A DNA stretch of 64,000 bases from JAGDZR01 sp049115695 (GTDB taxonomy: Bacteria > Bacteroidota > Bacteroidia > Cytophagales > Cyclobacteriaceae). Under the pieces are notes generated by a model. The model searched no databases. It had not been told where the DNA came from and saw only the letters and a list, made by a program, of their open reading frames with translations. Made by a program: the position numbers and the translations under genes. Location of the stretch: assembly GCA_049115695.1 (NCBI GenBank), contig JAGDZR010000006.1, positions 124,001 through 188,000 of the forward strand, given 5' to 3'. Shown here piece by piece: positions 1-9,854 of the stretch. Each line of letters starts with the position of its first letter. Position 1 is the first letter of the stretch.

Positions 1-1152
1 ACCAGGTCCATAAAAAAGATCTGTTCTTTCCTTTACAAAAGTAGCGGGTTTATTAGGAAGTACTTTTGACGGGACAATATGAAACAGGGCTCCTATATAA
101 CTTCTACCATAACCCAAAGAGTAATTACTGTTAAACAATTTATAGAGAGCATAAGATTGTATTTCTGTTCGAGAGAGATCTGCGAGCAATACAAACTTTC
201 TTTCATCTCCTCCTACTGTAAATCTTTTTGCCAAAAGTCTTTCCTTGTATTCATCATTTAAAACATTCTTAATTCCTTCAACCCCGCCATGCTTGTACCA
301 AAAAAGTAAAGATGAAAGAATGAATAACCCAATGATGCCTAAAACAATAGTTCTTGTAGTGAGTTTTATGAAATAAATGTTAACCAATCCTGCAAACCAA
401 ATTAAATTGAACAAAATGATTGTTCTACCACCTCTTAAGCCCCCAAATAGAAATTTCAGCGCCACGAAGCTTAACACCAGGATAACGATATAAACAAAAT
501 TTTGTCTGAAAAATTTATTCATCCTTTCATTGAGGAATATCCATATCAATAAGACAATCGGCATGGATTCAACAACTGCAAACAAGTATCCCATTCCAAC
601 AAACATATTACCATTGCCAGCACCTGTACCGATTCCTGATTCACGAAAATCAATAAAGCCCTGAATACCGCCGAATCCAAGATATATAAAGACTTGTCCT
701 GCAATACACAAAAAAATAAAAACGGGAAAGATCAATCTTGATCTGTTTTTACTGATGATCAGCGCCCACTGCTGATTGGATACATCTCTTTTTCGTTTAT
801 TGATCACCCATTTGAACAGCAAAATGCCTGCAACATTTAGAATTGAGATTAATCCATACCAGTTTCTCCAATCATTGGGACCATCTGTAATCATTACGAG
901 ATGCCAATCCCATAGCACATGAAGAAACGGTGACAAAAAATAAAAATGGAAAAGAAATGGCCAGATCAATCCATTTATACTCAAGGGGCTATAAACACCT
1001 TTTAGCCACTTAATAACTTCTACTCCTATAATTAGTCCAAGAAAGAAGATTGGTACACTAAACCAGTGAAACAAATCGGCGTTCGTAATCCAACCGAAAA
1101 TTAAGATCGAAAGTGAAACTATAGTCGACAGTACATAATTTGGAATATTCAT
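1..1152 (-). CDS. Wzy-like polysaccharide polymerase (3' part beyond window edge)
   Basis: An open frame of 384 codons starts at ATG 1152-1150 and runs without a stop to base 1, so the C-terminus lies outside the window. The translation is almost entirely hydrophobic helices, with a loop containing GGLRGGRT (about residues 240-250), a pattern typical of O-antigen polymerase/ligase or oligosaccharide repeat unit polymerase proteins, followed by a hydrophilic segment near residues 300-360 like their large periplasmic loop. It starts 9 bp after the stop of the upstream acyltransferase and belongs to the same operon as the flippase, co-polymerase and export lipoprotein. Polymerase is inferred from topology and context; an O-antigen ligase is an alternative. 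Confidence 0.7.
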   Translation of the reverse strand, partial: MNIPNYVLSTIVSLSILIFGWITNADLFHWFSVPIFFLGLIIGVEVIKWLKGVYSPLSINGLIWPFLFHFYFLSPFLHVLWDWHLVMITDGPNDWRNWYGLISILNVAGILLFKWVINKRKRDVSNQQWALIISKNRSRLIFPVFIFLCIAGQVFIYLGFGGIQGFIDFRESGIGTGAGNGNMFVGMGYLFAVVESMPIVLLIWIFLNERMNKFFRQNFVYIVILVLSFVALKFLFGGLRGGRTIILFNLIWFAGLVNIYFIKLTTRTIVLGIIGLFILSSLLFWYKHGGVEGIKNVLNDEYKERLLAKRFTVGGDERKFVLLADLSRTEIQSYALYKLFNSNYSLGYGRSYIGALFHIVPSKVLPNKPATFVKERTDLFYGPG

Positions 1153-1161
1153 TGCATCTGG

Positions 1162-2331
1162 TCATTTAATGAGTCTAAATGAACCAGGGATTTTTTTTAT
1201 CCAATTTGGGTTCATACATGGTTTTTCAATTAGAAGAAAAAAGATTCCTGAAATTACAATCGCGATACTCCCGAACAGGACGATTTGAATTAATACATCT
1301 AAGGGAAATATATTAGTAAACACCAGATTGATTACGTGCAACTTTGTTCCAAAAAAATAAATGACTTGTGCGTGAATCAGATAAATACTATAACACATTC
1401 CACCGATTGATGTTATGTATACGTTAGTGAAAAACCGGTCGAACAATCTGTTAAATATTACCAAATAATAAAGAATAAATGACGAAATACAGAAGCATAA
1501 AATAAAAACACCTTTAAGAAAGTAAGATAAATCTGGGTACTGGGAAGTACTGTGAAACCTTACAGGCACTGCAAATACAATGAGCAGCAGAATAATACCA
1601 GATATGAAAAGAAATGATTTGGATAGCTTGAATTTGATTTGATCCTTGAATACATATAGATCGGCAAGTATAAATCCAATTAGAAAATAGTGAAGATTGC
1701 CTCCAATCCAAAGTCTGGAGATTTCAAAATATTGCGTTGTGAAGCACAGCGCTATTATTGTAAAAGCAATTAAAATTCGTCTAGAAGATTTCGCTAACGA
1801 AAAAACAAGTGTTAAAACGGGCACCAAAATGTAAAATTGAATTTCTATCTCAAGTGACCAGGCTACACTATTAATAATGCTAAATTCGTTAAATATGGCA
1901 TTGTGCAAATAAAAAATGGAAGCAAGATAAGCCCATGAAAGTTCTGAAAAAGGGTCAGTATTGAGAACGACTCTCATCAAGAAAAACAGCGTCATGATAA
2001 TGAGGTAAGGCGGTTCCAATCTCGTTAGTCTTCGTGAAAAATAAGAGATTAAATTTACAGAGGTTGTTTTCTGAGCGTACTGTCTAATGAACGGTATTGC
2101 TAGGATAAAGCCACTAATAATAAAGAACAGTTCTACACCTCGTCCTGTCGTGGATAGTACCCCATGAATAAAGTCATTTTCACCCGGTTTCAACTGAAAA
2201 TCAGCCATATTTTCCTTATAGTAAAACTTGTAGACGTGGGAAATAATTACAGCAAAAATGGCAATAAACCTAAGTCCGTCTATCTCAGGAATAAATTTAT
2301 TGGATGTGGTAATCCTTCGAAACCTGTTCAT
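1162..2331 (-). CDS. Acyltransferase 3 family membrane O-acyltransferase
   Basis: The 389-residue protein has about ten membrane helices and the hallmarks of the acyltransferase 3 (OafA/YrhL) family: the N-terminal LRFIAI...SHV segment with the conserved His near residue 32, RGVELFFIISGF near residue 65 and NSVAWSLEIEIQFY near residue 150. Members transfer acetyl or other acyl groups to sugars of surface polysaccharides at the inner membrane. Its start overlaps the sulfotransferase stop by 4 nt, so translation is probably coupled. The substrate sugar cannot be told from the sequence. Confidence 0.88.
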   Translation of the reverse strand: MNRFRRITTSNKFIPEIDGLRFIAIFAVIISHVYKFYYKENMADFQLKPGENDFIHGVLSTTGRGVELFFIISGFILAIPFIRQYAQKTTSVNLISYFSRRLTRLEPPYLIIMTLFFLMRVVLNTDPFSELSWAYLASIFYLHNAIFNEFSIINSVAWSLEIEIQFYILVPVLTLVFSLAKSSRRILIAFTIIALCFTTQYFEISRLWIGGNLHYFLIGFILADLYVFKDQIKFKLSKSFLFISGIILLLIVFAVPVRFHSTSQYPDLSYFLKGVFILCFCISSFILYYLVIFNRLFDRFFTNVYITSIGGMCYSIYLIHAQVIYFFGTKLHVINLVFTNIFPLDVLIQIVLFGSIAIVISGIFFLLIEKPCMNPNWIKKIPGSFRLIK

Positions 2332-3224
2332 ACCTTTTCCGAATAGTTAATATCATATTCCTTGTCCAACCATTTATAGGTAGGTGTAAATAACTCAACT
2401 AATCTTTGATTCAATTCCACCGGATTAGCTCGACCTTCAGCTGAAGTGTCCAGATTAAGTGAATTGTATGCAGCACCCAGGGCTTTGGTGATCTTGTTCC
2501 TGGGTAGGATTTTTCTGGCCTTAATGATCGCTTTATGAAGTAATTGGTTTTTAACTTCCACTGTCACGTTTTGACGTTCGAATGTATAATCATTGTAAAA
2601 TGTCTGATCCATTCCCAGATCATTACATAATATCTTCATGAAACGCATGGGGTCTCGTTTCATGTCTTCAAACTTTTTTACGATAATTCGGTCTTTTCCA
2701 CACTGATCTTGCCATTTATTAAGGAAGTTTCCGAATTGTGCAAATTCAAGGGCATGATCCACGAACTCGTTCCCTGTATTTCCTTTTCCGGACATCTGAT
2801 CGGCAACAAACTTTTCAAAAGTTAATTTCAAAGGTAACTCTGCCCAGTTGTTTTTAAAATACTCAAAGGTGGATTGAAGTTGATCCAGGGGGTTTCGAAC
2901 AATAAATATCAGCTTGATATGTTTACAGGAGTCGGATGATAGCGCTTCCAATGCACAAGTTTGATACGCATAACCGGGGGTTGCTTCCAGGATGACTTGG
3001 GTTTGAGCCTGTATATCAGTTGTCCAAAACTGGTTGTATCTGGTAAGACCGTGATCCAGGTAATTGCTTTCAGGATGAAATCGACTGGAATTCCTATCCA
3101 TAAAATACTGGACCTCCTTTTTGATGGAACCTTGAACCTCAGGATGGTCAGCAAGCCATTGAAATAACGAAGAGGTGCCGCATTTTGTGAAGCCTGCAAT
3201 TATATGTGTTACATCAATTTTCAA
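2328..3224 (-). CDS. Sulfotransferase family protein
   Basis: The 298-residue soluble protein opens with the PAPS 5'-phosphosulfate loop GFTKCGTSSL (residues 11-20) followed by LADHPEV, and has the 3'-phosphate motif IFIVRNPLDQLQSTF near residue 100, as in PAPS-dependent sulfotransferases. It lies between flippase and acyltransferase genes with overlaps of 11 and 4 nt, which argues for sulfation of a sugar in the repeat unit made by this operon. Sulfated glycans are common in marine bacteria. The exact acceptor is unknown. Confidence 0.88.
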   Translation of the reverse strand: MKIDVTHIIAGFTKCGTSSLFQWLADHPEVQGSIKKEVQYFMDRNSSRFHPESNYLDHGLTRYNQFWTTDIQAQTQVILEATPGYAYQTCALEALSSDSCKHIKLIFIVRNPLDQLQSTFEYFKNNWAELPLKLTFEKFVADQMSGKGNTGNEFVDHALEFAQFGNFLNKWQDQCGKDRIIVKKFEDMKRDPMRFMKILCNDLGMDQTFYNDYTFERQNVTVEVKNQLLHKAIIKARKILPRNKITKALGAAYNSLNLDTSAEGRANPVELNQRLVELFTPTYKWLDKEYDINYSEKV

Positions 3225-4506
3225 AGAAGTAAGTAAGGTAAGTGGGAATAATAAGACAGATTATTATTCCGAATGATAAAAACATAACTGTCTTTTTTTT
3301 GTAATTCAACGGGAAAAGAGATTTGGAGTAAACCAAGAAAAATATGAGTTGAATGGCATAGGTTATTACAGTTACAATGGCTGCCGCTATCATACCATAT
3401 TTTGGTATTAACATAAAATTCAAAACAACGTTTATGCCAAGTGAAATCAAGGACATAACCGAAACTTCCATCATTTTTTTAAAATAAAAAAGGACATTTA
3501 GATAAGATATTGATAAGGCATAAAACAACATGCCCACAGAGACTACAGCGCAAATTGTCTCAACACCCTGATATTGGCCTAATGGGAAGTAAACTTTAGT
3601 AAATAAACAAATCAACTGAAGTATCAAGACCAAACATGCCAAAGCTCCGATATAAACCATTTGAATGCTTATAAATTTTTCAGGATTTGATTCTTGTTTT
3701 AGCATTTTATAAAACCTGGGTCTCCAACTATCTCTTATTCCAAAAGCAATAATGGAAATGATTATGGCGACCTGATAGCCAACACTGTATATTGAAATAT
3801 CCTTCATAGAAGTCAGCCTCTCCAAAATCAATCGATCTGATAATGCCAAACCCCATAATGAAATAGCATAAAGCATTCCTCCTAAACCGATTTTCATCAC
3901 CTGAATTAATCTGCTCGTCAATGTAAATTCAAATCCAACTTTTATTGCAACATATAAATTCCAGCATATGAGATTGACTACTTGAGCCACAAGAATATAA
4001 ACTATGCTATTTGATAAAAATAAGACTATTACAATGAAGAGGAAATTTATTGAATGTACGAGAATTGTAAATATTCTGTATTTCAACGCATGCTCTTCAA
4101 TGATATACTTATTCTCGAGTATTGTAATATTTGAAAATAAAATACCAATTAAAAAAGCTAGAAATAACTCAATATAGGTTAAAGAATAGTTTAGGTTATT
4201 GCTAAGTATTAATACAATTATTAATAAAATAAGGCTGAAACCGTATTTATAAGTTAATATTTCTGCGAAAAAACTATTCCTTTCTTTTTTAGGAATATCA
4301 ACATATACTCTTTGAATTGCTGCAGGAAGTCCTAAACCAGAAAGAAGAGTAGTAAAAGCAATTATTGCCTCAATCAATCCCAATTTACCCACATCATTTT
4401 GTGACAAAAAATAGATGTAAATGGGCAGAATGATTATTCTAAATGCTTTTGTTGCAAAAGCTCCAATTATAAAAATTAACGAATTCTTTGCTATAGAATT
4501 TGTCAC
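3214..4506 (-). CDS. Oligosaccharide flippase family protein (Wzx-like)
   Basis: The protein of 430 residues has about 12-14 predicted transmembrane helices and an N-terminus (IAKNSLIFIIGAFATKAFRIIILPIY) of the polysaccharide biosynthesis/MOP flippase type. Such proteins move undecaprenyl-diphosphate-linked repeat units across the inner membrane. It overlaps the preceding acetyltransferase gene by 4 nt and the following sulfotransferase by 11 nt. With the polymerase at the left edge and the Wza- and Wzc-like genes upstream it completes a Wzx/Wzy-dependent pathway. Confidence 0.9.
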   Translation of the reverse strand: MTNSIAKNSLIFIIGAFATKAFRIIILPIYIYFLSQNDVGKLGLIEAIIAFTTLLSGLGLPAAIQRVYVDIPKKERNSFFAEILTYKYGFSLILLIIVLILSNNLNYSLTYIELFLAFLIGILFSNITILENKYIIEEHALKYRIFTILVHSINFLFIVIVLFLSNSIVYILVAQVVNLICWNLYVAIKVGFEFTLTSRLIQVMKIGLGGMLYAISLWGLALSDRLILERLTSMKDISIYSVGYQVAIIISIIAFGIRDSWRPRFYKMLKQESNPEKFISIQMVYIGALACLVLILQLICLFTKVYFPLGQYQGVETICAVVSVGMLFYALSISYLNVLFYFKKMMEVSVMSLISLGINVVLNFMLIPKYGMIAAAIVTVITYAIQLIFFLVYSKSLFPLNYKKKTVMFLSFGIIICLIIPTYLTYFFEN

Positions 4507-5066
4507 CCAATCCTCTTTCTTGTTTTGGCTGGTACTCCATAGGCAATTGAATTACTTGGAACATTTTTCGTTACAACAGCTCCAGCTCCAATTACAGTTC
4601 CAGCTCCAATTTTTACACCTGGTAATATTGATGCTCCCCTGCCTATCCAGACATCATCTTCAATTACTACAGGAGAATAGCTGTATCCCTGTTCTTTAAT
4701 TGGACGATTTTGATTCTTATGAGTATGGTTTGTATCAGAAATAAAGACGTCATGGGCTATCATGACATTCGACCCAATATTTATTTCTTGATTGCACAAT
4801 AGAATTGCTCTATTGTTTATACTGCTAAAGGAGCCTATGTGAATAGTCCCACTCCCCTGAAAAATTATTCCTGACCTCAGTGAGATTTTTTCAGAGCAGT
4901 TTATGACTAACTTTTTCTTACATTCAAAATTCTGTTTTATCAAAATTCTTCCGTGAACTTGACAACTTAATGGTAACCTCTTAAAGTGAGTGGAAATAAA
5001 CCTGTAATACAGAGTAAAAACCCTATGTTTCAATAAGTTACTAACTTGGGCGACAATCATGCTCAT
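4503..5066 (-). CDS. Hexapeptide-repeat acyltransferase (WcaF/LbH type)
   Basis: The protein has 187 residues. The second half consists of hexapeptide repeats forming a left-handed beta helix, ending in VWIGRGASILPGVKIGAGTV and AVVTKNVPSNSIAYGVPAK, the usual end of the serine acetyltransferase/maltose acetyltransferase-like group. A His in DTNHTHK (near residue 115) fits the catalytic position. These enzymes O-acetylate sugars using acetyl-CoA in the cytoplasm. The start codon overlaps the TGA of the kinase gene (ATGA), so the two are translationally coupled. Confidence 0.87.
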   Translation of the reverse strand: MSMIVAQVSNLLKHRVFTLYYRFISTHFKRLPLSCQVHGRILIKQNFECKKKLVINCSEKISLRSGIIFQGSGTIHIGSFSSINNRAILLCNQEINIGSNVMIAHDVFISDTNHTHKNQNRPIKEQGYSYSPVVIEDDVWIGRGASILPGVKIGAGTVIGAGAVVTKNVPSNSIAYGVPAKTRKRIG

Positions 5067-7420
5067 TGGCTATCAGAGTAATAACCGCCATAACCATAGC
5101 CATAACCATATCCATATCCGTATCCATAGCCATAGCCATAGCCATACTTATTGGAGAATTTCTTGAAGTCAATCCCATTGTAAACCAATCCTACATTCGT
5201 TAACAACTCCTTTTGCGTAAGATCTCTCAAAAAATCCAGGCTATGTTTTGGTGTTTGTTGATGTCTCAAAACAAATAAATTGACATCCATCCATTGGCTG
5301 ATTTCTAATGCATCTGAAACCAAACCCACAGGAGGTGTGTCTACCACTATCACATCATACTCTTTTTTCAATTGTTCAAACACTGCATCAAGTCCTCCCT
5401 TTTGGATCAACTCATTAGGATTTGGTGGTTTGGGTCCAGCACTGATAAAATCTAACCCTTCAACGCCCGTAGGTTTAATCACTTCGGCTAGTTTTTTATC
5501 CTTGATCAATACATTGGTAATCCCTACATCGTTCTTTTGACCAAAGGAATCATACAGTTTAGGTTTTCTTAGGTCAAGGCCTATCAAGATGGTCCTCTTC
5601 CCAGCCTTGGCCATCATAAGTGCTGTATTGATGGCTGCAAAAGATTTTCCATCTCCACTTACAAAGGAGGTGAACATGATGCTTTTGATCTCTTGATCAC
5701 CTTGTATAAATTTCAATCCAGCCTTCATTTTCCTAAAGCTCTCTGAAACCAAAGATCTAGGATATTGATCTAACACCAACTCCGTACCATGGTGACTATA
5801 GGCAATGGAAGCCAGAATGGGCAGATCGACTTTCTTTTCCACTTCATTCAAAGACTGCAAACTTGTCGTGAAGAAATCTCTAATGGCCAACATTATAATG
5901 GGTAACATACCTCCCAAAAACATAGCAATGAGATAATTCAGCAGCTTCTTTGGAAATATTTCCTCAAAAGCAATGGCTGAATCTACAATCTTTGTGGAGG
6001 CAACATTGCTTGCTTTGACAATCCCCGTTTCTGCCTTTTTCTCAAGCAAATAGATATACAGGTTCTCACTTAGGTTGAACTTTCGCTGGATGTTAACCAA
6101 CGTGCGTTCATTACTCGGTAAACGATTCAATTCTCGTTCCGCATCTGTTACTCGAAGCTCCAGGTCGCTTAACGTGATCTGAGTGGTATTGCGCAAATTC
6201 CGAACATTTTCTTTGATGGCCTTGACTGTAGCAGTCACTTGATTTTGTAAAGTCTGCACCTGCGGATTTATTTCAGAGGCACTGGCTTCAACCTGTGTCA
6301 GTTGATTGGTTAATTCATTCAAGCTCATGATCAACCCATTCAGCCCGACATCCTGAATCCCCGCAGTAGACGGACTGACCACATTGCCTACGTCTGGCTG
6401 ATTGAGATAATCCAATAGGTAGTTATAGTAGTCCAGTTGGATGCGTACTGTAGAAGCTTCTTTTTCCAATCCTTCCAATCGTGTAAAAACCGCCATACCT
6501 TCCTGACTGATGTCCACTATACTGTTTGAAGACCTAAAACTTTCCAACGAAGATTCTGCATTGATCAAAGAATCTTCAATGCCCTCAAGCTGGTTGTCGA
6601 TAAACTGCAAAGTCAATGTGGCGGCTTCATTTTTCTCATTGAGCTCTCGCTGGATATATAACCCTATCAATGTATTAACAAAGTCTGATGCTTTCTGAGG
6701 TGTGGGGTGCTCCATCGACAACTCAAGGATGGAAGCATCTCGGTTGATAGGTCGTATCTGTAGCTGCTCCTTGACACTGGCTAATAATATATCCCGATTG
6801 AGCACTTGGATTGCAATAGGCTTCTCGCTGAATCCTTCATCCACAGAGAAATCAGTCATTGCGATAATCGAAAACTTAATTTCATCCGTTGATATGGTCT
6901 CGTCGAAACCATAGGTCCCTGACACCAGGCTTTCGCTAGAAGATTCCAATATTTCGTAGGATTGGGTATCTATCAACTTCACCTTTAGTTCAAACTCACT
7001 TCCTTCGATCAACTCATAGTCAAATTGAATGGGAAGGTTGTCCCCATACATCTCTACATCCCTTACCCTACCGATACGTGTATAAGTAGTCGTAAAATTC
7101 AAGGAATCTACCACCTCTCCTAACAGCGTGTAAGAACCTAAGATCCCTATTTCATTTTCAATGTTGGCGCCTGTTTGAAACATATCAAACTCCTCCAACA
7201 TGGCTGAGCTCATCGAAGACTCATCCTCCTCAATCAGGATGGTAGCCTTAACCGGGTACAATGGCGTTGCGTACCGGTTAAACAGAAATGCTCCTAGAAC
7301 GCAGATAAAAATTGAGATGGCAAACCATGGCCAGTGCACGAAAAGTTTGAACAAGTAACCGCGAAGGTCAAAGACTTCTTCTTCAAGGAATAAATCGGAT
7401 TCTTTTAAATGTTTGGCCAC
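5063..7420 (-). CDS. Polysaccharide co-polymerase / BY-type tyrosine kinase (Wzc-like) with Tyr-Gly tail
   Basis: The 785-residue protein has the Wzc architecture: N-terminal membrane helix (about 30-48), Wzz periplasmic region with coiled coils (250-480), second helix (about 493-513), and a cytoplasmic BY-kinase domain with Walker A SFVSGDGKS (585-593), Walker A' ILIGLDLRKP (611-620) and Walker B VIVVDTPPV (690-698). The C-terminus is an autophosphorylation-type tyrosine cluster made of ten Tyr-Gly dipeptides (759-778) followed by GYY, 12 tyrosines in all. Phosphorylation of such tails controls polymer length and export. It sits 9 bp after the wza-like gene. Confidence 0.93.
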   Translation of the reverse strand: MAKHLKESDLFLEEEVFDLRGYLFKLFVHWPWFAISIFICVLGAFLFNRYATPLYPVKATILIEEDESSMSSAMLEEFDMFQTGANIENEIGILGSYTLLGEVVDSLNFTTTYTRIGRVRDVEMYGDNLPIQFDYELIEGSEFELKVKLIDTQSYEILESSSESLVSGTYGFDETISTDEIKFSIIAMTDFSVDEGFSEKPIAIQVLNRDILLASVKEQLQIRPINRDASILELSMEHPTPQKASDFVNTLIGLYIQRELNEKNEAATLTLQFIDNQLEGIEDSLINAESSLESFRSSNSIVDISQEGMAVFTRLEGLEKEASTVRIQLDYYNYLLDYLNQPDVGNVVSPSTAGIQDVGLNGLIMSLNELTNQLTQVEASASEINPQVQTLQNQVTATVKAIKENVRNLRNTTQITLSDLELRVTDAERELNRLPSNERTLVNIQRKFNLSENLYIYLLEKKAETGIVKASNVASTKIVDSAIAFEEIFPKKLLNYLIAMFLGGMLPIIMLAIRDFFTTSLQSLNEVEKKVDLPILASIAYSHHGTELVLDQYPRSLVSESFRKMKAGLKFIQGDQEIKSIMFTSFVSGDGKSFAAINTALMMAKAGKRTILIGLDLRKPKLYDSFGQKNDVGITNVLIKDKKLAEVIKPTGVEGLDFISAGPKPPNPNELIQKGGLDAVFEQLKKEYDVIVVDTPPVGLVSDALEISQWMDVNLFVLRHQQTPKHSLDFLRDLTQKELLTNVGLVYNGIDFKKFSNKYGYGYGYGYGYGYGYGYGYGGYYSDSQ
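5086..5148 (-). repeat. Hexanucleotide repeat coding for (Tyr-Gly)10
   Basis: On the minus strand the 3' end of the kinase gene contains ten tandem TAY-GGN hexamers (mostly TATGGC, with TATGGA, TACGGA and TATGGT variants) followed by GGTTATTAC. The unit is six bases, so gain or loss keeps the frame and changes only the number of tyrosines. Confidence 0.9.
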
Positions 7421-7429
7421 TAGTGGTGC

Positions 7430-8272
7430 TTATGGTATTGTTGAGAGATTGATGACGGATACAATGATAAGTAATGCACTGGAAACCACACTCAAGGTTT
7501 GTACAAAGGTCTGGAAGCCGGTAACCCCTACCCCTCCACCGATTTCTCGTACTTTAAGCGGTGGCACATAGAGCTGATCATTAGGCTGTATATAATACAT
7601 CGGTGAATTGATCAAGCTCCGATCAGTTAAATCAATCTTATGCATTTTTTGCCCCTCTCGATATTGTCTAATCAGATTGACTTCCTTTCGATTCGCCACT
7701 ACATTCAGATCACCCGCACTGGCAATGGCTTCTAAAATTGTTAGGTTCGTTTTCAGTACGCTGTACCTGCCTGGTCTGTTAAACTCACCCAATGCGATAA
7801 ATGGAATACCACCTAATCGCACCAATACATAAGGATCTTTGATATAAGCGCGAATCTTCGAAGCAATGGAGTCCTTGGCCTGGTCTACGGTCAGATTTTC
7901 AACCTGGATATGTCCTACCAAGGGTATTTCGATATCACCATTTGCATTAATGGTATACCCGGTCATGTAGTTAATGTCCGCTGCGCTGTTTGCCAACTGA
8001 GCAGCCCCGTTCATCATTTGCCCCTGATAAATGGCGGTCACCATGGGATCGCTCGAACGCACCTCCACCTTGAGGATATCACCCACATGCAGTTGATATT
8101 CGGGGTAGTCATATTCGATGATCTGATCATACTCCACGCCGGAATCACCTTCCTCATCCTGTAAATACACCACTTTTTTGTTGGAAACACATGAGGAGAA
8201 GATCATCACCCCTGCCACTAGCCATAAACTGGCTTTCAATCTCATACAAACGAATTTAGTTGTGGATGGCAA
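7430..8272 (-). CDS. Polysaccharide export lipoprotein (Wza-like, Poly_export/SLBB)
   Basis: The protein has a lipoprotein signal with lipobox FSSC (Cys28 from the first ATG; an internal Met10 at 8245 would give a more usual 18-residue signal and may be the real start). A Poly_export domain follows (LHVGDILKVEV, about 60-150), then SLBB-type segments (GRYSVLKTNLTILEAIASAGD, about 180-205; PNDQLYVPP, about 236) and a C-terminal hydrophobic helix (about 255-275). Such proteins form the outer-membrane channel for capsule or exopolysaccharide. It is the first visible gene of the minus-strand operon. Confidence 0.9.
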   Translation of the reverse strand: MPSTTKFVCMRLKASLWLVAGVMIFSSCVSNKKVVYLQDEEGDSGVEYDQIIEYDYPEYQLHVGDILKVEVRSSDPMVTAIYQGQMMNGAAQLANSAADINYMTGYTINANGDIEIPLVGHIQVENLTVDQAKDSIASKIRAYIKDPYVLVRLGGIPFIALGEFNRPGRYSVLKTNLTILEAIASAGDLNVVANRKEVNLIRQYREGQKMHKIDLTDRSLINSPMYYIQPNDQLYVPPLKVREIGGGVGVTGFQTFVQTLSVVSSALLIIVSVINLSTIP

Positions 8273-8344
8273 AGATCAACGAAAAACATAGATTCACAAA
8301 TAGATTGGAAGAAATCGAGGCGGCAGTCTATTGTTTGCTTTGTT

Positions 8345-9440
8345 GTTAACCAGTAATCATGTGTGTTTATCGCTATAGTTATTCAGTGCGCTCCCAGTCG
8401 TCATTCAGAGCGCAGCGAAGAATCTGCGACCCAACCTAGCCCAAACTTGGCATGAGTTACCAGCAATCATGTGTGCATAACCCCGAACTTCATTCAGAGC
8501 GTAGCGAAGAATCTACAACTCCAGCCACCCTGAAAAGCTTAATACGCTATGGCTTTTCAACCCAGCATGTCATTCAGTGCGGAGAGCAACAAAGCGACTG
8601 AATCTTTTCGTTTAATGGATATAGCTGAAAGCTGGGCACACATTTACTGGAAGGCATCATCCACCACCCCTTAAATCGATCGTGTTCTCGTATCAAAACA
8701 ATCCAATGTCATTCAGTGCTGGTCTAGCGTTAGATAAGGTCCGTCTTGTCGTCATTCAGAGCTTGCCTACCGTAGGTATGGCCTGCCTAAGTAGGCAGAC
8801 AGGCCTGCCTAGTCGTCATTCAGAGCATAGCGAAGAATCTACGGTTCCAGTTCACCCTCAAATTTCTCAATGAGCTATGTCTTTTTGCATGCTAGAATAG
8901 AAAATCATTTGATTTGCCTCGAACGTCATTCAGAGCGTAGCGAAGAATCTACGGTTCCAGTTCACCCTCAAATCCTCAATGCGTATATTTTTAAGTGCAT
9001 CTCCTAGCTCTTGCATGGTAACAATTGCACCCATCACCCACTCCCATTCGTATTCCAAACAACAGCAACAATGCTCTTTCAACCCAAAATGTCATTCAAT
9101 GCGGAGAGCAACGAAGCGACTGAATCTTTTCATTGGGCCGAAATGGTTGAAAGCTGGGATGTAAATGATGAAAGGTACGATTCATCACTCCTTAAATCGA
9201 CGTGTTCTCGTGTCAATACAATCCATAACGTCATTCAGAGCGCTCCTTGTCGTCATTCAGAGCTTGCCTACCGTAGGTATGGCCTGCCTAATTCGGCAGA
9301 CAGGCCTGCCAGGTCGTCATTCAGAGCGCAGCGAAGAATCTACGGTTCCAGTTCACCCTCAAATCCTCAATGCGCTATGGCTTTTTCAGCCCAAAATGTC
9401 GAGCAGTGCCAGCCTGGCGTTAGGAAACGTCCCTGATTGC
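8345..9440. repeat. Mosaic of dispersed imperfect repeats, block 1
   Basis: This stretch has no credible gene. It contains several copies of a core GTCATTCAGAGC-GYAGCGAAGAATCT (for example 8399-8427, 8488-8515, 8815-8840, 8932-8960, 9315-9342). Related longer segments are also present: one around a variant core TCATTCAGTGCGGAGAGCAACG (near 8570 and, slightly changed, 9090), and one beginning ATTTTTAAGTGCATCTCC (near 8987). In some copies the core is split by a palindromic segment with GCCTACCGTAGG and CGGCAGACAGGC. Short open frames here simply translate the repeats and are spurious. Confidence 0.9.
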
Positions 9441-9470
9441 AGAGCACCTTACTATTTGAACTTTCTCGAC

Positions 9471-9501
9471 TTGGAATAAGTTACCTAATTAGCTAACTTT
9501 G
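9471..9501 (+). promoter_or_regulatory. Bacteroidota promoter of TA module 1
   Basis: TTG at 9471-9473, a 20-nt spacer and TAACTTTG at 9494-9501 match the Bacteroidota -33/-7 consensus (TTG...TAnnTTTG). The -7 box ends only 5 nt before the toxin ATG at 9507, which implies a leaderless or nearly leaderless transcript. Confidence 0.65.
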
Positions 9502-9506
9502 TACAC

Positions 9507-9854
9507 ATGAACCAAAGTGATAATGTCAGAAAAGTTATATTCTTTGGCGAACATTTTTGGGAGTTTTACAACAAGCAAACTCCTAAGATAAAAGAGCGAA
9601 TAAACTGGACAATCAAATTGATTAAGACAGTTGAACGAGTACCAACGAAATATCTCAAAAACATCACAGGGACTAATTTGTATGAAATGCGGATGATTTC
9701 GGGAACTAACATTTATCGAATATTCTGCTTTTTTGACAAGGGCAAATTAGTTGTAGTGTTGAACGGGTTTCAAAAGAAAACTCAGGAGACACCTAGGAAC
9801 AAAATAAAACTGGCTGAAAAACTGCAAAAACAATATTACGATGAGCAAGACTAA
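9507..9854 (+). CDS. HigB/Gp49-like type II toxin
   Basis: The 115-residue basic protein has the RelE/ParE-fold pattern of HigB/phage Gp49-like toxins: VIFFGEHFWEFY at the N-terminus, a helical stretch, then NLYEMRMISGTNIYRIFCFF and VVVLNGFQKKTQETP with the usual basic residues before the C-terminal helix. Family members cleave mRNA on the ribosome. The gene precedes and overlaps its antitoxin by 14 nt, the toxin-first order typical of higBA. It appears intact. Confidence 0.85.
   Translation: MNQSDNVRKVIFFGEHFWEFYNKQTPKIKERINWTIKLIKTVERVPTKYLKNITGTNLYEMRMISGTNIYRIFCFFDKGKLVVVLNGFQKKTQETPRNKIKLAEKLQKQYYDEQD

Noticed and set aside
8682..9479. Several overlapping open frames with peptides such as RHSERSEES and SFRAQRRIYG
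   Set aside because: They are translations of the dispersed repeat in different frames; such peptides recur as spurious proteins in many genomes and have no start signals or conserved fold.
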